Positions 1 through 6,575 of a DNA stretch of 13,570 bases are shown piece after piece. The notes beneath the pieces were generated by a model that worked only from the letters and a program-made list of their open reading frames with translations, was not told the DNA's origin and made no database searches. The stretch is from CANKHA01 sp035699705 (lineage in GTDB: Bacteria > Pseudomonadota > Alphaproteobacteria > Rhizobiales > Xanthobacteraceae): NCBI GenBank assembly GCA_035699705.1, contig DASSPI010000043.1:1-13570 (forward strand), written 5' to 3'. The translations under genes were made by a program, and so were the position numbers. How positions within the stretch are numbered: the first letter of the stretch is position 1; each line of letters opens with the position of its first letter.

Positions 1-1
1 C

Positions 2-1921
2 GTTCACACCGCGCCAAGCCATGGCCGCGAGGACTTCGAGATCTGGACAAGCAATGCGCGCGATCTGGCGGCGCGCGGCATCAACACCACGATTCCCTAC
101 ACGGTGGACGAGAACGGCGCCTTTACCGAGGCCGCGCCGGGCTTCACCGGCAAGCGCGTGATCAACGACAAGGGCGAGAAGGGCGACGCCAACGAGGCAG
201 TAATCAAGGCGCTGATCGAAGCCGGCATGCTGATCGCGCGCGGCCGGCTCAAGCACCAGTATCCACATTCCTGGCGCTCGAAGAAGCCGGTGATCTTCCG
301 CAATACGCCGCAATGGTTCATCGCGATGGACAAGGGTATCAGCGGCGCAAACGATACGCTGCGCGCCCGCGCGCTCGGCGCCATCAGGGTCACGCGCTGG
401 GTGCCGCCGCAAGGCGAGAACCGCATCACCGGCATGATCGAAAGCCGTCCCGATTGGGTGATCTCGCGCCAGCGCGCCTGGGGCGTGCCGATCGCCGTCT
501 TCGTGCGCGAGCAAGGCGACGGCTCGGCGGAAATCCTGCAGGACGAAGCGGTCAACCGGCGCATCGCGGAAGCGTTCGAACAGGAAGGCGCCGACGCCTG
601 GTATCTGGCCGGTGCGCGCGAACGCTTCCTCGGCTCCCGCGCCAATGAGGACTGGAAGAAAGTCGACGACATCCTCGATGTCTGGTTCGACTCCGGCTCC
701 ACCCATGCCTTCGTGCTGGAGGACCCCAAACACTTCCCCAGCCTCGCCGGCATCAGGCGCAGGCAGGACGGCGGGCCGGATCAGATCATGTATCTGGAAG
801 GCTCCGACCAGCACCGCGGCTGGTTTCACTCCTCGCTGTTGGAAAGCTGCGGCACGCGCGGCCGCGCGCCTTTCGATCTCGTGCTGACCCATGGCTTCGT
901 GCTCGACGAGCACGGGCGCAAGATGTCGAAATCGCTCGGCAACGTGGTGGCGCCGCAGGACGTGATCAAGCAGTCCGGCGCCGACATCCTGCGCATGTGG
1001 GTCTGCGCCTCGGATTATGCCGACGACCTGCGGATCGGGCCGGAAATCCTGAAAACCACGGCCGACACCTATCGCAAGCTGCGCAATACCATCCGCTGGA
1101 TGCTCGGCAGCCTGGCGCATTTCCACGAGGAGGACCGCATCGCGCCGGCGAAGATGCCGGAGTTGGAGCTGCTGATGCTGCATCGGCTCTCCGAGCTCGA
1201 TGCCCTGGTGCGGCAGGCCTACGCGGATTTCGACTACAAGCGCATCTTCGCCGCGCTCAACGCCTTCATGACGGTCGATCTTTCCGCCTTCTATTTCGAC
1301 ATCCGCAAGGACACGCTGTACTGCGACCCGATCTCCTCGACGGCGCGCAAGGCCTCGCTCACCGTGATCGATCACCTGTTCCGCTGCACGGTGACCTGGC
1401 TCGCGCCGATGCTCGCCTTCACCGCCGAGGAAGCCTGGCTGTCGCGCTACGGCGAGCATGCGTCGTCGGTTCACCTCGAAGGCTTTCCGGAAATTCCCGC
1501 CGCCTGGCGCGCCGACGCGCTGGCGGAAAAATGGCGCAAGCTGCGGCTCGTGCGCGGGGTCGTCACCGGCGCGCTGGAGATCGAGCGCGCGCAGAAGCGC
1601 ATCGGCTCGTCGCTCGAAGCGCATCCGATCGTGCATGTCGCCAATCCGGACTTGTTCGCGGCGCTGGCCGATGTCGATCTGGCGGAAGTCTGCATCACTT
1701 CGGCGGCGACGCTGGTTTCCGACGAAGGACCGATCAACGCGTTCCGCCTGCCGGAAGTGAAAGGCGTTGCGGTGGTGCCCAATCTCGCCGAAGGCACCAA
1801 ATGCGCGCGCTCATGGAAAATCCTGTCCACCATCGGCGCCGATCCGGATTACCCGGACGTTTCGCCGCGCGACGCGCGGGCGCTGCGCGAATGGGATACG
1901 CTGCGCAAGGCGGCGGAGTAG
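2..1921 (+). CDS. ileS: Isoleucyl-tRNA synthetase, 3' part (5' end outside window)
   Basis: Cytoplasmic class I synthetase charging tRNA-Ile. The frame is open from base 2 with no start, so the gene begins before the window; 639 residues are visible against a usual total of about 900-1000. The first residues, HTAPSHGREDFEIW, match the end of the CP1 editing domain. After it come the catalytic-core block DVWFDSGSTH, then GSDQHRGWF, and the KMSKS loop encoded at 920-934 (GRKMSKSLGN), followed by the helical anticodon-binding domain. The C-terminal zinc knuckle is decayed: KCARSW at about 601 keeps one Cys, and the region that should hold the second Cys pair reads DVSPRD. The TAG at 1919 is followed 13 bases later by a palindromic repeat. 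lspA, a common neighbour of ileS, lies 392 bases downstream, beyond an inserted nuclease unit. Identification is secure. Confidence 0.97.
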   Translation, partial: VHTAPSHGREDFEIWTSNARDLAARGINTTIPYTVDENGAFTEAAPGFTGKRVINDKGEKGDANEAVIKALIEAGMLIARGRLKHQYPHSWRSKKPVIFRNTPQWFIAMDKGISGANDTLRARALGAIRVTRWVPPQGENRITGMIESRPDWVISRQRAWGVPIAVFVREQGDGSAEILQDEAVNRRIAEAFEQEGADAWYLAGARERFLGSRANEDWKKVDDILDVWFDSGSTHAFVLEDPKHFPSLAGIRRRQDGGPDQIMYLEGSDQHRGWFHSSLLESCGTRGRAPFDLVLTHGFVLDEHGRKMSKSLGNVVAPQDVIKQSGADILRMWVCASDYADDLRIGPEILKTTADTYRKLRNTIRWMLGSLAHFHEEDRIAPAKMPELELLMLHRLSELDALVRQAYADFDYKRIFAALNAFMTVDLSAFYFDIRKDTLYCDPISSTARKASLTVIDHLFRCTVTWLAPMLAFTAEEAWLSRYGEHASSVHLEGFPEIPAAWRADALAEKWRKLRLVRGVVTGALEIERAQKRIGSSLEAHPIVHVANPDLFAALADVDLAEVCITSAATLVSDEGPINAFRLPEVKGVAVVPNLAEGTKCARSWKILSTIGADPDYPDVSPRDARALREWDTLRKAAE

Positions 1922-1934
1922 GGGAATTTTAGTT

Positions 1935-1963
1935 GTCGTCCCCGCGAAGGCGGGGACCCATAC
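1935..1963. repeat. REP-like palindrome, left copy
   Basis: Perfect 8-bp stem GTCCCCGC (1938-1945) / GCGGGGAC (1950-1957) with a GAAG tetraloop, preceded by GTC and followed by CCATAC. It starts 13 bases after the ileS stop, so it may also sit in the 3' end of the ileS transcript. Palindromes of this CCCCGC..GCGGGG type are, from memory, abundant between genes in many alphaproteobacteria; a genome-wide copy count was not possible here. Confidence 0.85.
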
Positions 1964-1985
1964 TCACAGAGTGCGATGCGTTGCC

Positions 1986-2270
1986 GTGTCGTATTTCGTC
2001 TACATCCTCGCGAGCAAACGATACGGAACGCTGTATATCGGGATTACGAATGATCTGCGGAGAAGGATGGAAGAGCATCGCTTGGGAAAGGGATCATTGT
2101 TTGTCCGCCAGTACAAAGTAACCCGCTTAGTCCATGTTGAATCGTTCGATGACCCCGTATCTGCCATCACGCGCGAGAAGCAACTCAAGAAGTGGAATCG
2201 CGATTGGAAAATCCGCCTCATCGAGGAAGAAAATCTGGAATGGCAAGATTTGACGCATTTGCTCGACTGA
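1986..2270 (+). CDS. Small GIY-YIG nuclease-domain protein
   Basis: 94-residue single-domain GIY-YIG protein of the short stand-alone type related to UvrC-N and YhbQ-like proteins. It begins VSYFVYILAS (Tyr6 in the GIY position), continues with TLYIGITNDLRRR (Tyr17-Ile18-Gly19 as YIG, catalytic-type Arg at 25-27), and has His31, Glu64 in REKQLKKW as the probable metal-binding Glu, and Asn71. It has no extra DNA-binding domain, so specificity must come from the fold itself or a partner. Start: GTG 1986 gives the usual N-terminus for the family; a GTG at 1971 is possible. No strong ribosome-binding site is visible. GC is about 49%, below that of the neighbours, which suggests transfer. The gene lies between inverted palindromes, which may be what it cuts. 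Family call is strong; biological role unknown. Confidence 0.9.
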   Translation: MSYFVYILASKRYGTLYIGITNDLRRRMEEHRLGKGSLFVRQYKVTRLVHVESFDDPVSAITREKQLKKWNRDWKIRLIEEENLEWQDLTHLLD

Positions 2271-2281
2271 CAGTCTTGCGG

Positions 2282-2310
2282 GTATGGGTCCCCGCTTGCG
2301 CGGGGACGAC
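2282..2310. repeat. REP-like palindrome, right copy (inverted)
   Basis: Inverted counterpart of the copy at 1935-1963. Stem GTCCCCGC (2288-2295) / GCGGGGAC (2300-2307), loop TTGC. It starts 11 bases after the stop of the nuclease gene and ends three bases before the probable lspA start, so it forms the lspA leader. The ATG at 2284 is inside it and reads through in frame into lspA. Confidence 0.85.
2302..2306 (+). promoter_or_regulatory. Possible lspA ribosome-binding site made from the repeat
   Basis: GGGGA in the right arm of the palindrome lies 7 bases before GTG 2314, an acceptable Shine-Dalgarno distance. No other purine-rich stretch is nearby. If used, the repeat hairpin would hide the site when folded. 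This is inference from spacing only. Confidence 0.35.
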
Positions 2311-2313
2311 CAC

Positions 2314-2859
2314 GTGAGTTCCCTCCCGGCATCGAAAGCCCGCTTTTTCTGGGGTCCCCTGACCGGCGTCGGGCTGGCGGCGGCGTTGGCCGCCTTGCTG
2401 CTCGACCAGGCCGCCAAGCTTTGGCTGCTGTTCGCCTATGATCTCGCGGAACAGGGCGCCATCGCCGTCACGCCGTTCTTCGATCTGGTCCTGGTCTGGA
2501 ACAAGGGCATCAGCTACGGCCTGTTCCAGCAGGAAGGCGTCTTCGGCCAATGGGCCTTGCTGGGCCTGAAGGTGGTGGCGGTGGTGCTGCTCTGGGTCTG
2601 GATGACGCGGGTGGACACCCGGTGGTCGGCGGTGTCCCTGGGTCTGATCATCGGCGGAGCGATCGGCAATGCCATCGACCGTGTGGCCTATGGAGCGGTG
2701 GCGGACTTCGCGCATTTCCACATCACCACGGCCGGCTGGACCTTCAGCTGGTATGTTTTTAACCTAGCCGACGTAGCCATCGTTGTCGGGGTCGCCGGCC
2801 TGTTGTATGAATCCCTGTTCGGAGACCGCGCCGTAAAAGCGCCCCGATCCGGGCCATAA
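2314..2859 (+). CDS. lspA: Lipoprotein signal peptidase (signal peptidase II)
   Basis: Inner-membrane aspartyl protease that removes signal peptides from diacylated prolipoproteins (family A8). From GTG 2314 it has 181 residues, slightly above the usual 160-170. Four membrane segments are visible, at about 16-41, 77-97, 105-126 and 145-167. The family signatures are present: GGAIGNAIDR with catalytic Asp122, and YVFNLADVAI with catalytic Asp153; the early LDQAAK block is at 30-35. Start choice: an in-frame ATG at 2284 would add ten residues (GPRLRGDDH) translated wholly from a palindromic repeat, so GTG 2314 is preferred. The gene follows the inserted nuclease unit and precedes a secreted protein and two M16 genes; it is probably co-transcribed with them or with ileS. 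Confidence 0.95.
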   Translation: MSSLPASKARFFWGPLTGVGLAAALAALLLDQAAKLWLLFAYDLAEQGAIAVTPFFDLVLVWNKGISYGLFQQEGVFGQWALLGLKVVAVVLLWVWMTRVDTRWSAVSLGLIIGGAIGNAIDRVAYGAVADFAHFHITTAGWTFSWYVFNLADVAIVVGVAGLLYESLFGDRAVKAPRSGP

Positions 2860-2919
2860 TCGCGGCCATCGCCGAGGGGTTCGTGACAATTTTCCGGTAG
2901 TATTTTGAGGGTGATAGCC

Positions 2920-3576
2920 ATGTCCGCCGCGCCTTGGATCAAGCCTGTGCGCAATGCCGTCTGGGCCGCCGCGCTGGCGCTGGCCGTCATCGGCGTTGCC
3001 GGTAATGCCGCCTGGGCGCAGGCCGCCGCCGCCGAGGAAGACGACATCGAGGACCACGTCCTGAACGCCGATAAGCGGATGTTTAATGCGATCCTGGCCC
3101 CGTTCGGATTGGGTTCCGCCGCCACCCCCGATATTACCTATCGCGAACGTTCGCCGCTGGTCGTGCCGAAGGGACGTGACCTTCCGCCTCCGGGCAAGGC
3201 AGCCAAAAATGGCGACTGGCCGATCGAGCCCGAAGTGAAGGCCAAGCGCGCCGCGGCCGCTTTGCGCAAATCCGGCCGCGATCCGGCGGTCGTGGATCCC
3301 GCCAAGCCGATCTCGGGCACTGCCGAAAGTTACAAGACGGGCTATACCGGCACCTGGGCCGACGCGCCCAAGGGCCAGAAAGAGCCGGACTTCCTGACGA
3401 TGCTGATGCAGGGCAAGCTCGGCGGCAGCTGGGAAGAGGTCGGCAAATTCGAGGGCGAACCCCCGCGCACGACGCTGCTCGACCCGCCCCCGGGTTACCT
3501 CACGCCGTCGCCGGCGGCTCCTTATGGCGTGACGCCGCGTCAGGAGGGACCGCAAAAGAAAGAGAAGCCGCTGTAA
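2920..3576 (+). CDS. Secreted protein with a DUF3035/BamF-like segment
   Basis: 218 residues. ATG 2920 is chosen because GAGGGTG at 2907-2913 is a good ribosome-binding site; TTG 2905 and GTG 2911 are upstream alternatives. A signal peptide is clear: basic start, hydrophobic stretch at about 13-30, cleavage probably after AWA (33). The mature part opens acidic (EEDDIEDH). Residues 68-91 (PDITYRERSPLVVP, then LPPP) resemble the short conserved block of DUF3035, known as BamF, an alphaproteobacterial accessory lipoprotein of the outer-membrane barrel assembly complex. The rest is rich in Pro, Lys and Gly and probably disordered. There is no cysteine in the protein, so it cannot be lipidated as BamF usually is. 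In my recollection, the order lspA - this family - M16 - M16 recurs in alphaproteobacteria. The BamF link is moderate; secretion is well supported. Confidence 0.7.
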   Translation: MSAAPWIKPVRNAVWAAALALAVIGVAGNAAWAQAAAAEEDDIEDHVLNADKRMFNAILAPFGLGSAATPDITYRERSPLVVPKGRDLPPPGKAAKNGDWPIEPEVKAKRAAAALRKSGRDPAVVDPAKPISGTAESYKTGYTGTWADAPKGQKEPDFLTMLMQGKLGGSWEEVGKFEGEPPRTTLLDPPPGYLTPSPAAPYGVTPRQEGPQKKEKPL

Positions 3577-3635
3577 CTGCGATCTTGCGCGCCGCGCCTC
3601 GAATACCGACCTAATCAATCAACCAGGGCCTGCCG

Positions 3636-5033
3636 GTGCTGAACAGCCGCATCATAGCTTTTGCTGCCATTTTGGTCGCCGCTCTCGCGGCGGCGCCAGT
3701 TTCCGCGCGTGCGCAAGGCGCGCCGGAAACCAAGAGCAAGGTTGCTCACTTCACGCTCGCCAACGGGCTTGAGCTCGTCGTCATCCCCGATCGCCGCGCG
3801 CCCATTGTCACCCACATGATCTGGTATCGCGTGGGCTCGGCTGATGAGCAGGCCGGCAAATCCGGCATCGCGCATTTCCTAGAGCACCTGATGTTCAAGG
3901 GCACGAAGAACCATCCGGCCGGTTACTTCTCGCGGCTGATCGCCAGCGTGGGCGGGCAGGAAAACGCATTCACCTCCAGCGACTACACCGCCTATTACCA
4001 GCGCGTGCCGCGCGAGCATCTGGCGAAGATGATGGAGCTGGAAGCCGAGCGGATGACCGGGTTGGTGCTGACCGACGAGGTGGTGCTGCCGGAACGTGAC
4101 GTCGTGCTGGAAGAACAGAATTCGCGTGTTGCCAACAACCCGCGCGCCCGCCTCGGCGAGCAGATGGAAGCCGCGCTCTTTCTCAACCATCCCTATGGAC
4201 GGCCGGTAATCGGCTGGCGGCCTGAGATCGAAAAGCTCAATCGCGAGGACGCGCTCGCCTTCTACAAGCGCTTCTACGGGCCCAACAACGCGATTGTCAT
4301 CGTGGCGGGCGACGTCGAGCCCGATCAGGTGCGCGGCCTGGCGGAAAATTTCTACGGCAAGATCGAGGCAAGCTTCGAGACCAAGCCGCGCCTGCGTCCG
4401 CAAGAGCCGCCGCCCGCCGCCACGCGCGTGGTGACGTTGGCCGATCCGCGGGTCGAGCAGCCAAGCGTGCAGCGCAGCTATCTTGTCCCGTCGGCTGCCA
4501 CGGCCAAGCGCGGCGAGAGCGAGGCGCTGGAAGTGCTGGGGCATGTTCTCGGCGGCGGCAATAACAGCCGGCTCTATCGGGCCCTGGTGGTGGAAAAGGG
4601 AATCGCCGTAAGCGCCGGCGCCGGTTATCAGGGCTCCGCGCTCGACCTGACGCGGTTCAGCGTTTACGGCACGCCGGCCAACGGCACCACGCTGCCGCAA
4701 CTGGAATCCGCAATCGAAGCGGTGATCGCCGAACTGGCCGAGAAGGGTGTCAGTGCCGAGGAGCTTGAGCGCTCAAAAACCCGGCTGATCGCCGACTCGG
4801 TCTATGCGCAGGACAGCCAGAGCACGCTCGCCCGCTGGTATGGCACCGCGCTCACCACCGGCCTTACGGTGGAGAGCGTGCAAACCTGGCCCGAGCGGAT
4901 CCGCACGGTGACCGCCGATCAGGTGCGCGACGCCGCCCGGCAATGGCTCGGCAACGAGCACTCGGTCACCGGCTATCTGGTGAAGACCGCGCGGCCGGAA
5001 GTGAAACGCGCGCCGGAGGAAAAACGCTCGTGA
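3636..5033 (+). CDS. Periplasmic M16 zinc peptidase (catalytic member)
   Basis: 465-residue M16 (pitrilysin/insulinase) family protein. GTG 3636 is in place after CAGGG and gives a clean signal peptide (hydrophobic about 5-20, cleavage near SARAQG), so it acts in the periplasm. The zinc site HFLEH (His80, Glu83, His84) is intact, with the downstream Glu ligand in VVLEEQN near 160. The N-terminal domain ends with NNAIVIVAGDV, and the second, non-catalytic half-domain follows, including the GGGNNSRLYRALVVEKG block. At about 460 residues it is the short, two-domain M16B type, which needs a partner for a closed chamber. Its stop overlaps the start of the next gene, which encodes a motif-less homologue; the two probably form a heterodimer. 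Substrates are likely peptides or misfolded envelope proteins, but this is not shown. Confidence 0.93.
   Translation: MLNSRIIAFAAILVAALAAAPVSARAQGAPETKSKVAHFTLANGLELVVIPDRRAPIVTHMIWYRVGSADEQAGKSGIAHFLEHLMFKGTKNHPAGYFSRLIASVGGQENAFTSSDYTAYYQRVPREHLAKMMELEAERMTGLVLTDEVVLPERDVVLEEQNSRVANNPRARLGEQMEAALFLNHPYGRPVIGWRPEIEKLNREDALAFYKRFYGPNNAIVIVAGDVEPDQVRGLAENFYGKIEASFETKPRLRPQEPPPAATRVVTLADPRVEQPSVQRSYLVPSAATAKRGESEALEVLGHVLGGGNNSRLYRALVVEKGIAVSAGAGYQGSALDLTRFSVYGTPANGTTLPQLESAIEAVIAELAEKGVSAEELERSKTRLIADSVYAQDSQSTLARWYGTALTTGLTVESVQTWPERIRTVTADQVRDAARQWLGNEHSVTGYLVKTARPEVKRAPEEKRS
5015..5020 (+). promoter_or_regulatory. Ribosome-binding site fixing the second M16 start
   Basis: GGAGGA lies 9 bases before GTG 5030 inside the end of the upstream gene. 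It supports GTG 5030, which also opens an immediate signal peptide, over the in-frame upstream extension reaching back to 4943. Confidence 0.8.
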
Positions 5034-6346
5034 AGCTGCTTGCCCGTTTCGCGCCTCTATTCGCTGTGCTGTGCATCGCCGCCGCTCCGGCGCAGGCGGT
5101 GCCGATCGAGCGGGTCATCAGCCCCGGCGGACTCGAAGCCTGGCTGGTGCGGCAGGAGACGGTGTCCCTGATCAGCCTGGAATTCGCCTTTGCCGGCGGC
5201 GCCAGCCAGGATCCGGCGGACAAGGCCGGCGTCGCCAATATGGTCAGCGCGCTGCTCGACGAGGGCGCGGGCGATCTGGATTCACGCGCCTTCCATGAAA
5301 GGCTGGAAGACAAGGCCATCGAATTGCGGTTCCGCGCCGGCCGCGATTACTTCAACGGCTCGCTGCGGGTGCTGAACGAGCACCGCGACGATGCCGTCGA
5401 GCTTCTGCGCCTGGCGCTGACCGCGCCGCGCTTTGAGACAAGAGACGTCGAGCGCATGCGCAGCCAAATTCTCTCCGGCCTGCAGCGCGACACCACCAGT
5501 CCGAATGCGATCGCCGGCCGGCGCTGGTGGGCGGCGGCCTTTCCCGGCCATCCCTATGGCCGGCAAGTCAACGGGTCGCTGGAATCCGTGCCGCAGATCG
5601 GGGTCGATGACCTGCGGACCTACGTCAAACGCGTGCTGGCGCGCGACGGACTGAAGATCGCCATCGTCGGCAATCTCGACGCCGCGGCGGCCGGCGCGCT
5701 GATCGACCGTATCTTTGGGTCACTGCCGGCCAAGGCCGATTTGCAGCCGGTGCCGATGGTGGATCCGCAGGGCCTCGGCCAGCGCATCGTGGTCGACCTG
5801 AACGTGCCGCAGACCGTCATCACTTTCGGCCGCCGCGGTGTGTTCCGCAACGATCCCGATTTCATGGCCGCCTATATTCTCGACCATATTCTGGGCGGCG
5901 GCACCTTCTCCTCGCGCTTCTATGCCGAAATCCGCGAGAAGCGTGGTTTGGCCTACAGCATCAACGACAGTCTGGTCTGGCTCAAAGGCACGGCGCTGAT
6001 GATCGGCGGCACCGCCACGCGCGCGGACCGCACGGCGGAAACGCTGACGGTGATTGAAAGCGAAATTCAGCGCATGGCGGAAACCGGTCCGACCGAGGAG
6101 GAACTCGCCAAGGCGAAGTCCTATCTCAAGGGCGCTTATGCCCTCAACCTCGACACCTCCAACAAGATCGCCGGCGCGCTTTTGCAGATCCAGCTCGACG
6201 GCCTGGGTATCGATTATATCGACCGGCGCGGGGCGTTGATCGATGCGGTGACTCTGGAAGATACCAAGCGCGTCGCGCAGCGGTTGCTCAAGAGCGGCAT
6301 GCTGATCACCATCGTGGGACGGCCGCAAGGCGTCAGCTCCAACTAG
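5030..6346 (+). CDS. M16 family protein lacking the zinc motif (non-catalytic partner)
   Basis: 438 residues from GTG 5030, which overlaps the upstream stop as GTGA, so translation is probably coupled. Signal peptide: MKLLARF, hydrophobic stretch, cleavage near AQA (23). The fold is the same two-domain M16B type, but where the partner has HFLEH this protein has NMVSA (70-74), so no zinc can be bound. The C-terminal domain keeps the block GGGTFSSRFYAEIREKRGLAYS (Arg305, Tyr309 region), the Arg/Tyr-bearing element that completes the active site in M16B heterodimers. This matches the known division of labour in which one subunit carries HXXEH and the other the Arg/Tyr element. The last codon before the stop and the TAG itself run into a palindromic repeat starting at 6343. 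Confidence 0.92.
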   Translation: MKLLARFAPLFAVLCIAAAPAQAVPIERVISPGGLEAWLVRQETVSLISLEFAFAGGASQDPADKAGVANMVSALLDEGAGDLDSRAFHERLEDKAIELRFRAGRDYFNGSLRVLNEHRDDAVELLRLALTAPRFETRDVERMRSQILSGLQRDTTSPNAIAGRRWWAAAFPGHPYGRQVNGSLESVPQIGVDDLRTYVKRVLARDGLKIAIVGNLDAAAAGALIDRIFGSLPAKADLQPVPMVDPQGLGQRIVVDLNVPQTVITFGRRGVFRNDPDFMAAYILDHILGGGTFSSRFYAEIREKRGLAYSINDSLVWLKGTALMIGGTATRADRTAETLTVIESEIQRMAETGPTEEELAKAKSYLKGAYALNLDTSNKIAGALLQIQLDGLGIDYIDRRGALIDAVTLEDTKRVAQRLLKSGMLITIVGRPQGVSSN

Positions 6347-6418
6347 TGCCCCGCTTCCGAAGTTCGTAATCCATCGCAGCATCCTCTGACACGAACTTCG
6401 GAAGCAAAGGGGCACTAG
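6343..6418. repeat. Long hairpin repeat 1 (CTAGTGCC family)
   Basis: Left arm 6343-6367 and right arm 6391-6418 are complementary over about 25 pairs, with a three-base AAA bulge in the right arm (6406-6408) and a loop of 23 bases. The ends read CTAGTGCCCC and GGGGCACTAG, and the inner arms CCGAAGTTCG / CGAACTTCGG. The element starts with the last C of the final Asn codon and supplies the TAG stop of the M16 gene. It could act as a transcription terminator or as a transcript-end stabiliser, but there is no T-run; its sequence looks like a dispersed repeat rather than a simple terminator. Confidence 0.9.
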
Positions 6419-6430
6419 CAACTTATGACT

Positions 6431-6504
6431 CTAGTGCCGCTTCTCGATTTGAAGTTCCTACCGAGTTTTGCCGCAGGCGGTGTAGGAACTTCAAATCGGC
6501 GGCA
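6431..6504. repeat. Long hairpin repeat 2 (same family, diverged)
   Basis: A second hairpin 12 bases after the first. Perfect 16-bp stem: GATTTGAAGTTCCTAC (6446-6461) and its complement (6482-6497), with a 20-base loop. Outside it TGCCGC (6435-6440) pairs with GCGGCA (6499-6504), leaving TTCTC unpaired. It begins with the same CTAGTGCC as repeat 1 and shares GCTTC and GAAGTTC in the same order, so the two are relatives in tandem. With 6505-6575, which holds nothing recognisable beyond the pgi ribosome-binding site, this fills the M16-pgi gap. Confidence 0.88.
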
Positions 6505-6575
6505 TCCCCCTATGGGCGGGTAATGACAAGGCCGCCTTGTCCGTATAGGCAGGGTGACCGTCCGCAGGATTTCCC

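Larger units (their letters stand above)
1935..2310. mobile_element. Putative mobile unit: GIY-YIG nuclease gene between inverted palindromic repeats
   Basis: Seen: a 29-base sequence at 1935-1963 recurs in inverted orientation at 2282-2310 with 27 of 29 positions identical; the only differences lie in the loop of the palindrome. Between them sits one small gene (1986-2270) of about 49% GC by hand count, in clearly GC-richer surroundings. The unit separates ileS from lspA. Inferred: the nuclease gene and its flanking palindromes moved in together, in the manner of REP/RAYT modules. No target-site duplication is obvious. The unit could instead be a domesticated repeat cluster that happened to gain a nuclease gene. 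Confidence 0.55.

Noticed and set aside
1767..1985. N-terminal extension of the GIY-YIG protein back into ileS
   Set aside because: It overlaps the end of ileS in another frame and then reads through the repeat; the GIY-YIG domain begins directly at the GTG at 1986.
1933..2121. Small plus-strand frame starting SSPRRRGPIL
   Set aside because: Its beginning is translated repeat sequence and its remainder is out of frame with the GIY-YIG domain; a typical false gene call on such repeats.
2284..2313. ATG 2284 as the true lspA start
   Set aside because: The ten codons are the forward translation of the palindromic repeat (GPRLRGDDH) and are not expected in LspA. GTG 2314 gives a normal N-terminus. 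It remains formally possible.
6343..6504. CRISPR array or attachment site
   Set aside because: There are only two hairpins of different sequence, no regular repeat-spacer pattern, and no integrase or cas gene in the window.
6523..6549. Sigma-70 type promoter for pgi (ATGACA ... TATAGG)
   Set aside because: The spacing is only 15 bases and both boxes deviate; it is not better than chance in this region.
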